DNA from: Bdellovibrionales bacterium GWB1_55_8
GTDB taxonomy: Bacteria > Bdellovibrionota > UBA1018
Assembly (NCBI GenBank): GCA_001769835.1
Contig: MEPR01000095.1
Span: forward strand, 18,471-82,442
DNA: 63,972 nucleotides
Reading direction: 5' to 3'
The notes beneath the pieces are model-generated. The model was not told the origin of the DNA. It made no database searches and saw nothing but the letters and a program-made list of their open reading frames with translations. Position 1 is the first letter of the stretch, and each line of letters starts with the position of its first letter. The translations under genes were made by a program, and so were the position numbers. This document shows, piece by piece, positions 35,607-45,466 of the stretch.

Positions 35607-37403
35607 ATGTCCAAAAACATAAGAAATTTCTGCATCATCGCGCACATCGATCACGGTAAATCCACTCTGGCCGACCGGCTTTTGGAACGCACGGGCACGG
35701 TCACGAAGCGCGAAATGGAAAGCCAGTTCCTCGACAACATGGACATCGAGCGTGAGCGTGGAATCACGATCAAGGCTCAGAGCGTCCGCCTGAATTACAA
35801 AGCCAAAGACGGGCAGCAGTACATCCTGAATCTGATCGATACTCCCGGTCACGTCGACTTCACCTATGAAGTGTCGCGTTCTCTTGCGGCCTGCGAAGGC
35901 GCGATCCTGGTGGTGGACGCCTCCCAGGGAGTGGAGGCACAGACACTGGCGAACGTCTTTATGGCGCTCGACGCGAACCTGGATGTTTTTCCGGTCGTGA
36001 ACAAGATCGACCTGCCTTCCGCCGAGCCCGATCGCGTTCTCAAAGAGGTCGATGAAATGATCGGGCTCGTGGACACCTCGCTCGCCGTTCGCGCAAGCGC
36101 GAAATCCGGAATCGGCATTGACGAGGTTTTGGAAGCGATCGTAAAGAACTTCCCGCCTCCGAAGGACGCCGATAACGAACCTGTCCGCGCCCTGATTTAC
36201 GACAGTTGGTTTGACGCTTACCAGGGTGTGATCGCGCTTTGTCGCGTATTCGAAGGCAACGTGAAAAAAGGCATGAAGATCCGTCTCCACCATGTGGGGA
36301 AAGAATTCGAAGTGCAGCGCCTGGGAATCTTCACACCCAAGTTCACCGACGTGGACACGATCGCAAGCGGAGAAGTCGGCGCAATTGTCTGCGGCATCCG
36401 GGACATTCGTGACATGAAAGTCGGCGATACTCTCATGGACGCGAACAATCTCGCGGCCGAACCGCTGGGTGGCTTCAAGGAATCCAAGCCCATGGTTTTC
36501 AGCGGGATCTACCCGATCAACGCAGAAGACTACAACGATCTCAAGGAAGCTCTTGAAAAGCTGCAGTTGAACGACTCGGCTGTCACGTTCGAACCGGAAA
36601 CCTCAAATGCGCTCGGCTTCGGGTTCCGCGCGGGTTTCCTGGGCCTCCTGCACATGGATGTCGTTCAGGAACGCCTCGAGCGTGAATACAACCTGAGCCT
36701 GATCACCACCGCGCCTTCCGTCGTCTACCGCGTCACCAAGACGGATGGCGAAGTGCTGATGATCGACAATCCGTCCAAGCTCCCGGACCAGACTCGCATT
36801 GCGACCATTGAAGAGCCCTACATTCGTCTCACGATTCACATGCCATCGGAATACGTTGGCTCGGTGATGGCGTTGTGCAATGAGCGCCGTGGCATGCAGG
36901 ACCGGATGGATTACGTGACCAGCGATCGCGTGGCCCTCATCTACCAGATGCCTCTCAATGAGATGGTCTTCGATTTTTACGACCGACTGAAGAGCGCCAC
37001 CCGCGGCTATGCGTCGATGGATTACGAACTCACCGATTATCGTCTTTCAGAACTCGTGAAACTCGATATCCTGATCAACGGCGACGCCGTTGACGCTCTT
37101 TCACTGATCATTCACCGCGAAAAGGCGGCCGTTCGCGGTCGTGAGCTCGCCAAGAAAATGAAAGAGCTTATTGACCGCCAGATGTTTGAGGTCAATATTC
37201 AGGCGGCTATAGGAACCAAGATCGTTGCGCGCGAGAACGTCTCCGCTCTTCGCAAGAACGTGACGGCGAAGTGCTATGGCGGCGACATCACGCGTAAGCG
37301 CAAGCTGCTGGAGAAACAAAAAGAAGGCAAGAAGCGCATGAAGCAAGTCGGGAGCGTCGAGATCCCGCAGGAGGCGTTCCTGGCCGTGCTGAAGGTGGAC
37401 TAA
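35607..37403 (+). CDS. lepA: Elongation factor 4 (back-translocating GTPase LepA)
   Basis: 598 residues, the normal length. GTPase motifs are [22 protein letters not shown] and NKIDLPSA. The EF4-specific C-terminal region includes [22 protein letters not shown] and the lysine-rich [33 protein letters not shown]. It is followed 12 nt later by the lepB homologue, as in many bacteria. Confidence 0.98.
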   Translation: MSKNIRNFCIIAHIDHGKSTLADRLLERTGTVTKREMESQFLDNMDIERERGITIKAQSVRLNYKAKDGQQYILNLIDTPGHVDFTYEVSRSLAACEGAILVVDASQGVEAQTLANVFMALDANLDVFPVVNKIDLPSAEPDRVLKEVDEMIGLVDTSLAVRASAKSGIGIDEVLEAIVKNFPPPKDADNEPVRALIYDSWFDAYQGVIALCRVFEGNVKKGMKIRLHHVGKEFEVQRLGIFTPKFTDVDTIASGEVGAIVCGIRDIRDMKVGDTLMDANNLAAEPLGGFKESKPMVFSGIYPINAEDYNDLKEALEKLQLNDSAVTFEPETSNALGFGFRAGFLGLLHMDVVQERLEREYNLSLITTAPSVVYRVTKTDGEVLMIDNPSKLPDQTRIATIEEPYIRLTIHMPSEYVGSVMALCNERRGMQDRMDYVTSDRVALIYQMPLNEMVFDFYDRLKSATRGYASMDYELTDYRLSELVKLDILINGDAVDALSLIIHREKAAVRGRELAKKMKELIDRQMFEVNIQAAIGTKIVARENVSALRKNVTAKCYGGDITRKRKLLEKQKEGKKRMKQVGSVEIPQEAFLAVLKVD

Positions 37404-37415
37404 GAGGGGAGACCA

Positions 37416-38132
37416 TTGAGCGGAACGACTCAGAAAACGATTCGGGACTACACGATCGCGGTCACGCTCGCCGTGGTGATCGCGCTTCTGGTTCGTTTCT
37501 TTCTGATTGAAGCCTACCGGATCCCAAGCCAGGCCATGAAGCCCACGCTCCACGCCGGTGACACGATTTTTGTTTCCAAATCGCCGTTCGGACTCCGACT
37601 GCCAGGCGCCGGTAAACCCTTCACGAAGGGCCGCCTTCCGCACCGTGGCGAAGTTGTGGTTTTCTCATCACCGATCGAGCCGGATCGCGAATACATAAAA
37701 CGGGTGATCGCCCTGCCCGGTGAAAAGGTGGAAATTCGTTCAGGCCAGCTCTTCATTGACGGAAAAAAAATCATTCACTCCGCACAAAAAGTATCCGCCA
37801 AGGGAGAAGAAAACTGCGGCTCTGAAACACTTCCGGCAAGCCCCGGAGCATCGTTCCCCACACTCCACCATGGCCTCTGCTGGGAACCGCCGACGTTGGA
37901 AGACCTGCCCCCTTCGACCATTCCGGAAGGTTCCGTCTTCGTCCTCGGTGATCTTCGGACCGCTGGTGAAGGCCTGCGACGGCAGATGAGGGGCGAGAGC
38001 TGGGGAATTATTCCCCTCAACTCAATCAGGGGGTCAGCTCTATGGATCTGGCTTTCCGTGGAACCCGGTGGGAATGATGGCGGCTGGCTTCCAAAATTTC
38101 GCCTTCAACGCATGTTTCGGAGGATAAAATAA
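37416..38132 (+). CDS. lepB: Signal peptidase I homologue lacking the canonical catalytic serine
   Basis: 238 residues from TTG 37416 with GGGGAG upstream. One N-terminal membrane helix (about 11-30) precedes the S26 domain. Box B, usually PSGSMxPTL with the second Ser as nucleophile, here reads PSQAMKPTL, with Ala at that position. The general base Lys is kept (REYIKRVIALPGE). Box E, usually GDNRxxSxDSR, reads GDLRTAGEG. It may be an inactive relative, or may use the preceding Ser. Gene order lepA-lepB is standard, and lepB overlaps pyrB by 1 nt (TAATG). Confidence 0.85.
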   Translation: MSGTTQKTIRDYTIAVTLAVVIALLVRFFLIEAYRIPSQAMKPTLHAGDTIFVSKSPFGLRLPGAGKPFTKGRLPHRGEVVVFSSPIEPDREYIKRVIALPGEKVEIRSGQLFIDGKKIIHSAQKVSAKGEENCGSETLPASPGASFPTLHHGLCWEPPTLEDLPPSTIPEGSVFVLGDLRTAGEGLRRQMRGESWGIIPLNSIRGSALWIWLSVEPGGNDGGWLPKFRLQRMFRRIK

Positions 38133-39103
38133 TGGCGGATTCGATCAAGCATCTGATAGCGGCAGCGGATCTTACCGAGAAGCAGATCCGACGACTTCTG
38201 GATCTCGCGCGCGGCTTCGGCCCCCGCGTCACCAGGGGTGAAATCATTCCGCTGCTTCAGGGAAAAACAGTTGTTAACCTCTTTTTCGAGAATTCCACTC
38301 GGACCAGGCTCTCCTTCGAGCAAGCCACGCGCAAGCTCGGCGGAACCACCATGAATTTCTCCGCCTCGACTTCGAGTCTCAGCAAAGGGGAAACGCTGAT
38401 CGACACGGCGAAGAACATTCTGGCAATGGGGCCTCACTGCCTCGTTGTCCGTCACGCCTCCGCCGGTAGCCCCCATATTCTTTCCAAAGAGCTCACTATT
38501 CCCGTGGTCAACGCAGGTGACGGCTTTCATGAACATCCTACGCAGGGGCTGCTCGACGTACTCACCATGGAAGAGAAACTCGGCACAGTCAAAGGCAAGC
38601 GCGTGGTGATATTGGGCGACATCGCGCACAGCCGGGTCGCGCGTTCAAACATACATATTCTGAAGAAACTCGGCGCATCCGTGGCGGTGTGCGGACCTCC
38701 AACCCTTCTCCCGCCCAGGCCCGAGATCCTGGGCGTTGATTTCGCGTTCCGCCCCGAGGAACTGTTGCCCGACGCCGACGTGATCATGGCGCTTCGAATC
38801 CAGATGGAGCGGCAGAACCGGATGCAGATCCCCTCGGTGGCCGAATATTCAAAAATCTGGGGCATGAGCCGCGAACGCGCGAAGCTCCTGAAGCCCGAAG
38901 CAATCATCCTGCATCCCGGTCCCATTAATCGCGGCGTGGAACTCGACCCCGAGGTCGCCGACGGACCCAGATCAGTCATCCTGGACCAGGTGTTCAACGG
39001 GGTCCTGATCCGCATGGCGGTTCTCGCTTCGGTATGCGCACCGGAAAAAATCGAAGAACAGCTTAAAATCTCGCAAAGCCAGCCCGGAGGCCGCCATGTC
39101 TGA
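38132..39103 (+). CDS. pyrB: Aspartate carbamoyltransferase catalytic chain
   Basis: 323 residues. The carbamoyl-phosphate motif FENSTRTRLSFE, the second-domain HPTQGLLDVLT and HPGPINRGVEL near the C-terminus are intact. It catalyses the committed step of pyrimidine synthesis. It overlaps lepB by 1 nt and pyrC by 8 nt, so lepA-lepB-pyrB-pyrC-carA is one translationally coupled run. No regulatory PyrI gene is adjacent. Confidence 0.97.
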   Translation: MADSIKHLIAAADLTEKQIRRLLDLARGFGPRVTRGEIIPLLQGKTVVNLFFENSTRTRLSFEQATRKLGGTTMNFSASTSSLSKGETLIDTAKNILAMGPHCLVVRHASAGSPHILSKELTIPVVNAGDGFHEHPTQGLLDVLTMEEKLGTVKGKRVVILGDIAHSRVARSNIHILKKLGASVAVCGPPTLLPPRPEILGVDFAFRPEELLPDADVIMALRIQMERQNRMQIPSVAEYSKIWGMSRERAKLLKPEAIILHPGPINRGVELDPEVADGPRSVILDQVFNGVLIRMAVLASVCAPEKIEEQLKISQSQPGGRHV

Positions 39104-40406
39104 AAACAGCTCTCTTCTAATCAAAGGCGGACGAATCATCGATCCCTCATCCGGTCACGATGCTTTTGGAGATCTGTTGATCGAAGGCGGCATAATCTCG
39201 GCGATCGAGAAGCCCGGTCAGATCCCGGATTCCCGAGCCAAGAAGGTAATCCCGGCATCGGGGAAATGGGTCCTTCCAGGTCTGATAGACGCTCACGTCC
39301 ACCTGCGTGAACCCGGGATGGAATACAAGGAAACCATTGCCAGCGGAACCCGGGCAGCCGTGAGCGGAGGATTCACCTCCGTCGCCTGCATGGCGAATAC
39401 GCAGCCGGTGAACGACACGCCCTACGTGACGGCGTTTATCCGTGAGCGAGCCAAGCAAACCGCAGCCTGCAGAGTTTTTCCGATTGGCGCGGCAAGCAAG
39501 GGGCTGAAGGGTGAAGAGATCGCCGAGATCGGGGGAATGATCGCTGAAGGCGCTCGCGCAATCAGCGATGACGGGATGCCCATCATGAACTCCTACATGA
39601 TGCGAAAGGTGATGGATTACTCGAAAGCCTTCGGCGTGGCGGTAATCAGTCATGCCGAGGACTCATTTCTCGTAGGTCAGGGTGCGATCAATGAAAGCGC
39701 CTACTCCAACTCACTCGGCCTGAGAGGAAATCCCGCCGCAGCCGAAGAGATCCTCGTGGCGAGAGACATCGCGCTTTGCAGGCTCACGCGCTGCCGGCTT
39801 CATTTCGCGCATATCACCACGGAACTGGCTCTCGAGCACATCCGGCGCGCCAAGGATGCGGGGCTTCCCGTCACGGCGGAAGCCTCACCCCATCATCTCC
39901 TTTTGAGCGAAGAAGCGGTGGTGGGATACGACACCAATTTCAAAATGTCCCCTCCCCTCCGAGGAGAAAAGGATGTGGCGGCGCTCAGGAAAGCGCTCAG
40001 GGACGGTTCGATAGACCTGATCGCGACCGACCACGCTCCCCATGGCGTGATCGAAAAAGCCGTGGAGTTCGACCAGGCCGCCAACGGAATCATCGGACTT
40101 GAAACCGCCGTCGCAGCAACGCTCAAGCTCGTGCATGAAGGCGCACTGCCCGTGATGCGGTGGGTGGAATCACTGACGACTCGTCCAGCACAGCTCCTGG
40201 GGATTCCGTACGGAACGCTCAAGGTCGGCTCGGCCGCGGACGTGACCCTCATCGACCCGGACCAGATCTGGACAATACTGGAAAAAGACATCGTCTCAAA
40301 AAGCCAGAACACTCCTTTCCTGAACCAGAAGTTCAAAGGACGGGTGGTTGCGACCATCCTGGATGGAAAAATCGCCTACGCGATTGAGCAGGAAGGCGAC
40401 AGGTGA
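39096..40406 (+). CDS. pyrC: Dihydroorotase (class I, PyrC type)
   Basis: 436 residues. Metal ligands are in IDAHVHLREPGMEYKE, VISHAED, LHFAHITTE and ATDHAPHG; the aspartate of TDHAPH is present, so it looks catalytically complete. It closes carbamoyl-aspartate to dihydroorotate. It overlaps both pyrB and carA. Confidence 0.96.
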   Translation: MSENSSLLIKGGRIIDPSSGHDAFGDLLIEGGIISAIEKPGQIPDSRAKKVIPASGKWVLPGLIDAHVHLREPGMEYKETIASGTRAAVSGGFTSVACMANTQPVNDTPYVTAFIRERAKQTAACRVFPIGAASKGLKGEEIAEIGGMIAEGARAISDDGMPIMNSYMMRKVMDYSKAFGVAVISHAEDSFLVGQGAINESAYSNSLGLRGNPAAAEEILVARDIALCRLTRCRLHFAHITTELALEHIRRAKDAGLPVTAEASPHHLLLSEEAVVGYDTNFKMSPPLRGEKDVAALRKALRDGSIDLIATDHAPHGVIEKAVEFDQAANGIIGLETAVAATLKLVHEGALPVMRWVESLTTRPAQLLGIPYGTLKVGSAADVTLIDPDQIWTILEKDIVSKSQNTPFLNQKFKGRVVATILDGKIAYAIEQEGDR

Positions 40407-41527
40407 CCACCTCTGGCGTTCTGATTCTTGAAAGCGGCGCTGAATTTCAGGGACTGCTTCGGGGTGCCCCTGTTTCAGCTGACCGAATTCTCGCGTCCTC
40501 TCGTCAGGGCTATGGAGAAGCCGTCTTCAACACGTCCATGACCGGGTACCAGGAGATCCTCACGGACCCCTCTTATTACGGACAGATCGTGTGCATGACT
40601 GCTCCGCATATCGGAAATACAGGGGTCAACGAAATGGACCCGGAGAGTAGCCGCCCCTGGTGCGCCGGATTCGTGATCCATGAGCTTTGCGCCACCCCCT
40701 CCAACAGCCGGTCACAGAATGATCTCGAGTCCTATCTCAAAGACCACGGCATTCCCGCTTTGAGCGACGTGGACACACGCGCCCTGACCTTGCACCTCAG
40801 ATCCCGTGGCGTGGAACGCGCTTTGATTCTGCCGACCTCTGAACGCCACCGAAGTGCCGAAATTTTCGGAAAGCTGCCGCGTTTTGAGGGTCGCGACCTG
40901 ATTGCTGAGGTCACGACCCGCGAGATGTATCGCTTCGAAGACAAAGGGGAAGAAAAGGGAAGTCACCCTCTTCACATCGTGGCCATGGACTTCGGGATCA
41001 AGACAAACCTTCTCAGGTCACTCGCCGCCCAGGGCTGCTCCATCACGGTCGTTCCAGCTTCCACTGGCCCCGAAAAGATCCTGGCGCTCCGCCCGGACGG
41101 GCTATTCCTATCCAACGGCCCCGGCGATCCCGCTGCCGCACCTTATGCAGTGGAAACCATCCGTAAACTTCTCGGAAAGCTACCCATTTTCGGAGTCTGC
41201 ATGGGCCATCAGCTCCTGGCGCTGGCTGCCGGTGCAAAGACGTACAAACTCAAGTTCGGGCACCGTGGCGGCAATCAGCCGGTTCTGGACAACGAAACCG
41301 GCCGGGTAGAGATCAGCAGTCACAACCATGGTTATGCTGTGGATTCCTCCTCGCTGCCGGCTCAGGCGAAGATCACCCACATCAGCCTCAACGATCGCAC
41401 CGTCGAGGGGATCGCGATCCCGTCAGCGAACGCCTTCTCCGTTCAATATCATCCGGAAGCCTGCCCGGGCCCGCATGATTCAGCGGCGCTTTTCGATCGT
41501 TTCGCAGCGGCCCTAAAACGGGTATAG
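40403..41527 (+). CDS. carA: Carbamoyl-phosphate synthase small (glutaminase) chain
   Basis: 374 residues from a GTG overlapping the pyrC stop by 4 bp. The N-terminal CarA domain (FNTSMTGYQEILTDPSYYGQI) is followed by a class I amidotransferase with the nucleophile Cys in FGVCMGHQLLALA and His-Glu in QYHPEA. It supplies ammonia to CarB, which is not the next gene and must be encoded elsewhere. Confidence 0.97.
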   Translation: MTTSGVLILESGAEFQGLLRGAPVSADRILASSRQGYGEAVFNTSMTGYQEILTDPSYYGQIVCMTAPHIGNTGVNEMDPESSRPWCAGFVIHELCATPSNSRSQNDLESYLKDHGIPALSDVDTRALTLHLRSRGVERALILPTSERHRSAEIFGKLPRFEGRDLIAEVTTREMYRFEDKGEEKGSHPLHIVAMDFGIKTNLLRSLAAQGCSITVVPASTGPEKILALRPDGLFLSNGPGDPAAAPYAVETIRKLLGKLPIFGVCMGHQLLALAAGAKTYKLKFGHRGGNQPVLDNETGRVEISSHNHGYAVDSSSLPAQAKITHISLNDRTVEGIAIPSANAFSVQYHPEACPGPHDSAALFDRFAAALKRV

Positions 41528-41539
41528 TCTGAGGCCTTC

Positions 41540-42181
41540 ATGTATCAGAAATACCTAGAACCGGTCATTGAGGAGTTCTCCACTGGCGAATACTACCGCG
41601 AGGTGTATGAGGCCAAGCAGGAGTATTTTGAAAAAGCGGGGATCGTGTACGAGGACGACGTGGAGTTCGAACAGCGAATGTCGATCTTCATGGACTGGTA
41701 TCTTTTTGATCGAGACCTTCCCGGAGTGGACCTTCCGCCCATCAAATACTACTTCCGGAAGAACAAAGAGCGCTTCTCAAGTGAGGAACTCAACATTTAT
41801 CGGGATTTTTGCTCGACAATCCATTCCATCTTCCGGGTGAAACGATTTACCTGGAATCGGAAAGGCTTTGTTGTAGCGGACCTGTTTTCAAACAAAACCT
41901 ACAAAGTCACGGACTCCGAAATTAACCTGGGTTTTGCGCGCGGCGACATTTTCGAAGCCCGAATCATCCCTTTCAAGGGGGCTTTTGAATTTTCACGCGG
42001 CTTCTGCTTCCACCCGATTGAAATGGAATCATTCATCATGAGTGAGATCAAAAAAGTCCGCTCCCAGGAGAAGAAGACCCAAACCAAACTGATCCTGCAG
42101 CTGGCGTCCATGAAATTGAAGGCTTTGCGCTTTCAGCACATCGATATCCGCCACATCTATACTTTTGCTTCGAAGTTCTAG
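41540..42181 (+). CDS. Uncharacterised soluble protein
   Basis: 213 residues, no signal peptide or membrane segment, rich in aromatic and acidic residues in the first half (DWYLFDRDLPG), with a basic helix at the C-terminus. I recognise no family. It starts 12 nt after carA and probably shares its transcript. Base composition is like its neighbours, so it is not obviously acquired. Confidence 0.72.
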   Translation: MYQKYLEPVIEEFSTGEYYREVYEAKQEYFEKAGIVYEDDVEFEQRMSIFMDWYLFDRDLPGVDLPPIKYYFRKNKERFSSEELNIYRDFCSTIHSIFRVKRFTWNRKGFVVADLFSNKTYKVTDSEINLGFARGDIFEARIIPFKGAFEFSRGFCFHPIEMESFIMSEIKKVRSQEKKTQTKLILQLASMKLKALRFQHIDIRHIYTFASKF

Positions 42182-42250
42182 CGACCCGCCTTTTTCCTCT
42201 TGCGGGAAGAAATCTCCTCCCCCAGAGTTTCAGGTGGAGAACTGAAAAAT

Positions 42251-42571
42251 ATGAAACTCGCACTCACACTCGCTACCCTCATCGTGTTTTCCATGGCGGC
42301 CTTCGCCCAGGAAGCACCTCCGGCCGCAACAGACGCGATCCCAGGCACCGCGACTGAACAGGCCACGGCGCCACAAACAGCAGCGCTGCTGGAACAGACG
42401 CCTGAAGTTAAGACAACAAAGAGGGTAAAGACGGCAAAGAGGGCCAAGAAGGTCAAAAAAGCCAAGAAAGTGAAGATGGCCAAAAACGTCAAGAAAGCCA
42501 AGAAAGTGAAGAAAGCGAAAAACGTAAGGAAGGCAAAAGCCAAACGCGCTTCCAAAAAGCGGAGGGCTTGA
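42251..42571 (+). CDS. Exported lysine-rich repeat protein
   Basis: 106 residues from ATG 42251 (GGTGGAG upstream). A signal peptide ends at about residue 20 (AAFAQ-E). A Pro/Ala/Thr-rich segment follows, then a 50-residue tail almost wholly of Lys, Ala, Val and Arg. The tail contains a 12-residue repeat, VKKAKKVKMAKN then VKKAKKVKKAKN, mirrored by a 36-nt DNA repeat. It resembles histone-H1-like tails but is exported, so it may bind LPS, peptidoglycan or extracellular DNA. Low complexity prevents a family call. Confidence 0.68.
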   Translation: MKLALTLATLIVFSMAAFAQEAPPAATDAIPGTATEQATAPQTAALLEQTPEVKTTKRVKTAKRAKKVKKAKKVKMAKNVKKAKKVKKAKNVRKAKAKRASKKRRA

Positions 42572-42620
42572 GAATCTAATACCCAGAGGGGTTTTATTTT
42601 CGGCCCACCTAAGCTATGTC

Positions 42621-43745
42621 TTGAAACCAATGATTCCACGCAAACTCCTGGCAATCAAATTGCGCGCCTTGGGCGATACCGTCCTGATGACTGCACCGCT
42701 CCTCGAACTCAGACGGGCTTACCCTAATGCGGAAATCCATGTAGCCGTGGAAAGTCGCTGGGCACCCCTACTCGAAAACCATCCAGCGGTCGACAAGATC
42801 TGGCCTTACGTACGCCACTCCGATAAGGCGGCTCGCGCGAAAGCGGCGGCAAGACTTGCGATTCGCCTGAGAGATCAGCATTTCGATGCGGTCGTGAATT
42901 TCCATGCAAGCCCCTCAAGCGCGATGGTCAGCCGGGCCACGGGAGCCCGGGTTCGTTCCGTTCACTTTCATGGGCACAAGGACAAGAATCAGTATTCCAC
43001 AGTGAACATCCCCGGAAAGGGCACCCTGAAGCCCATCATCGAGCGCGACATGGATACGGTCCGTGCGCTCGGCCTTGAAATTCCCGAAGGGCAGATGCCG
43101 GTTATTTCGCTCAAACAGACCGAAATTTATCAGGCCGTGGCCCGCATTCAGCGCGATTTGAATTTGCCGAATCCGATTCTCGGGCTCACCTTTGGCGCTA
43201 GCCGAGTCACCAAGAGCTGGCCGATCGAGCGATTTGCCGCCGTCGCCGTGTCCTGGTGCAAGATGGACAAGGGCAGCGTTTTCGCATTCGCCGGTCCCGA
43301 TGAAGCCGAGCGGATGAGCGAGTTCCTGAAGGCAGTGGAAGACATCATCGTGAACGAAATTCCGAACGAGCAGGAGCGTTTTTCGATTCGAAACCGTATC
43401 GTCAGCGAAACCTCGGTGCCCCTGAGGCAACTCGCCGCCCTGCTGAGCCGCTTCGCGGTTTTCCTTGGCAATGACTCAGGTCCTAAACATGTGGCAGTAG
43501 CCGTCGGAACACCCACCGTCACGGTTTTCGGGCCCGAAGATCCATTCGAATGGCATCCGTATCCGACTGACAAGCACCCCTACCTTTTCGTGAAAAACCT
43601 GGAGTGCCGGAAAGATGCGGAGCCCGGGATGCCGCCTTGGTGCGGTGTCACGGAATGCCGCGAACAACACAAATGCATGGAACTCACCGGCGTTGCCGAA
43701 GTCCTTGCCGAGTGTCGGCGCGTTGCACGTCGCGAAACCGTATGA
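42621..43745 (+). CDS. Glycosyltransferase family 9 (heptosyltransferase-like)
   Basis: 374 residues from TTG 42621, or 371 from ATG 42630. It has the two-domain GT-B fold of ADP-heptose:LPS heptosyltransferases: LRALGDTVLMTAPL at the N-terminus, TFGASRVTKSWPIERFA and FLGNDSGPKHVAVAVGTPTVTVFGP at the nucleotide site. It most likely adds a heptose or related sugar to the LPS core. It overlaps the next glycosyltransferase gene by 4 bp. Confidence 0.9.
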   Translation: MKPMIPRKLLAIKLRALGDTVLMTAPLLELRRAYPNAEIHVAVESRWAPLLENHPAVDKIWPYVRHSDKAARAKAAARLAIRLRDQHFDAVVNFHASPSSAMVSRATGARVRSVHFHGHKDKNQYSTVNIPGKGTLKPIIERDMDTVRALGLEIPEGQMPVISLKQTEIYQAVARIQRDLNLPNPILGLTFGASRVTKSWPIERFAAVAVSWCKMDKGSVFAFAGPDEAERMSEFLKAVEDIIVNEIPNEQERFSIRNRIVSETSVPLRQLAALLSRFAVFLGNDSGPKHVAVAVGTPTVTVFGPEDPFEWHPYPTDKHPYLFVKNLECRKDAEPGMPPWCGVTECREQHKCMELTGVAEVLAECRRVARRETV

Positions 43746-44650
43746 AAGTTTCGGGATTCACTCTCGTCAGAAACGGCACCCGTTTCGATTATCCTTACCT
43801 CGAATCGCTCCGCTCGCTCCTGCCGATCGTTGATGAGTTGATCATCAATGTCGGAATCGGCGATGACGACACTCTTCAACGCCTACAAAGATTCGCCGCT
43901 GAAGAGGGGCAGAACAAGATCATCCTCTTCGAGAGTGATTGGCACCTCGATGACCCGGAACGGAAACGCGGCGGAAAAATTCTCGCTGAACAGACAAATC
44001 TCGCGCTCCAACGCTGCACCGGTGACTGGTGCGTTTACCTGCAAGCCGATGAAGTGCTTCATGAGCACGATCACGTCCGCCTCAGGCAAGCAATGGAACG
44101 CGCCAACGGAGACCAGCGGGTCGAAGGGCTTCTGTTCGACTATCTGCATTTTTACGGCTCGTTCGATGTTGTCCAGCATTCCCGCGGTACTTACCGGCAC
44201 GAGGTTCGCGCGATCCGCAGGAGCAGCGGGGCGGAAAGTGTCGGCGATGCTCAGAGCTTTCGAAGAGCGGACGGGACAAAGCTGAACGTGGTCCGCGCCG
44301 GAACCCGCGTCTTTCATTATGGCTGGGTAAGGACTCCCGAAGCCATGAAGGAAAAGACCTTCTTCATGGACCAGCTCTATCACGGCACCCCGAAGCCGGA
44401 AGATGCGGTGAAAGGCGTGCCCCACACCGGCGACAACTATCGTTACAAACGCTTTTGGGGTCTTCAGCGATACCGGGGTGAACACCCTGCCGTGATGTCA
44501 GAGCGAATCAGGACCAAGGGCTGGACTTGGGATCTTGAAAACTCCCCGCTTGTCTGGACCTGGAAAGACGGGAAAAAAATCGCGCTCGATAGTTTCGAGC
44601 AACTCACGGGCATTCGCCTGTTTGAATACAAAAGCTATAAGCTGCTCTGA
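43742..44650 (+). CDS. Glycosyltransferase, family 2-like
   Basis: 303 residues from the ATG that overlaps the GT9 stop (ATGA). The N-terminus GFTLVRNGTRFDYPY and the later LQADEVLHEHD resemble GT-A glycosyltransferases with an aspartate-containing metal site. Acceptor and donor are unknown. Coupling with the heptosyltransferase-like gene suggests LPS core assembly. It converges with a second GT2 gene. Confidence 0.8.
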   Translation: MKVSGFTLVRNGTRFDYPYLESLRSLLPIVDELIINVGIGDDDTLQRLQRFAAEEGQNKIILFESDWHLDDPERKRGGKILAEQTNLALQRCTGDWCVYLQADEVLHEHDHVRLRQAMERANGDQRVEGLLFDYLHFYGSFDVVQHSRGTYRHEVRAIRRSSGAESVGDAQSFRRADGTKLNVVRAGTRVFHYGWVRTPEAMKEKTFFMDQLYHGTPKPEDAVKGVPHTGDNYRYKRFWGLQRYRGEHPAVMSERIRTKGWTWDLENSPLVWTWKDGKKIALDSFEQLTGIRLFEYKSYKLL

Positions 44651-44653
44651 ATA

Positions 44654-45466
44654 TCAAAACCTTGCGTCGTAGCCCTTTTCAGCACGGCGATATTCAAGAT
44701 TGCCCAGAAGTGCACTCACCTTCTCAACGTTTTCCTGCGTGGGCGCGCGACGCGGATGGAAAACATGGAACTGAACGCATAGGCCTTTGGCGCCGATGGC
44801 GCGCTTTCGGCTGTTTCGCAGACGAATGAAGAGGTCACCGTCCTCGCCCCAATAGGACTCCAGCGCCTCATTAAAACCATTGATCTCGATCAGATCGCGT
44901 TTCCACGCGCTGAAGTTACTTCCCAGAATGTCGATCGGTTTCCTATAGCCCATCGCCGCCCTGAGGCGTTCACTCGGAATTCTGAGCGCGCGTTTGATGT
45001 TCAGCGTGTCCTTGTCGAGAGCGCTGCGAATCAGGCGAATGCTGATTCCATCGAGCTTCCCGGCAAGAATGTCAGAGAGAGACAGCTTTCGGCTAAATTC
45101 AGGACCGAGATCCACCCTGCGCCCGCAGACGAAAGCACCGGCAGAACGAAGTCGCAGGTGGTCCTCGACGAAGTGGCGCTCAACAATAACGTCGGCATCC
45201 AGGAAAATAAGATAATCGCTGGCTGCGGAATGAATCGCTTCATTCAGGATTCTCGCTTTGCGATAACCTTTATCCTCCTGGGTGATGAACCGCGGCCGGA
45301 GCGGGCTTTGATTGCAAAGTTCCTCGGTATCATCGCTCGACCCGTCATCAGCGACGATGAGTTCGAAGTCGCGCGTTGTCTGCCGCTCCAGACTGGCAAA
45401 AAGCAGCCTGAGCGACATGCACTGGTTGTAAGAAGTCGTGATGATCGTTGCTGAAATAGTGCTCAA
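44654..45466 (-). CDS. Glycosyltransferase family 2 with C-terminal galactosyltransferase-like domain
   Basis: 270 residues from TTG 45466, which overlaps the ugd stop (TTGA). GT-A motifs are ATIITTSYN, IVADDGSSDDT and the FLDADV metal site. The later FNEALESYWGEDGDLFIRL motif matches the glycosyltransferase family 2 C-terminal domain found in capsule polymerases. Coupling to UDP-glucose dehydrogenase suggests use of a UDP-uronic-acid donor, which is inference. Confidence 0.87.
   Translation of the reverse strand: MSTISATIITTSYNQCMSLRLLFASLERQTTRDFELIVADDGSSDDTEELCNQSPLRPRFITQEDKGYRKARILNEAIHSAASDYLIFLDADVIVERHFVEDHLRLRSAGAFVCGRRVDLGPEFSRKLSLSDILAGKLDGISIRLIRSALDKDTLNIKRALRIPSERLRAAMGYRKPIDILGSNFSAWKRDLIEINGFNEALESYWGEDGDLFIRLRNSRKRAIGAKGLCVQFHVFHPRRAPTQENVEKVSALLGNLEYRRAEKGYDARF

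Noticed and set aside
35466-36293. A 275-codon frame on the minus strand crossing the rlmD-like/lepA gap
   Set aside because: Most of it is the complement of the lepA GTPase domain; no protein features and no initiation signal.
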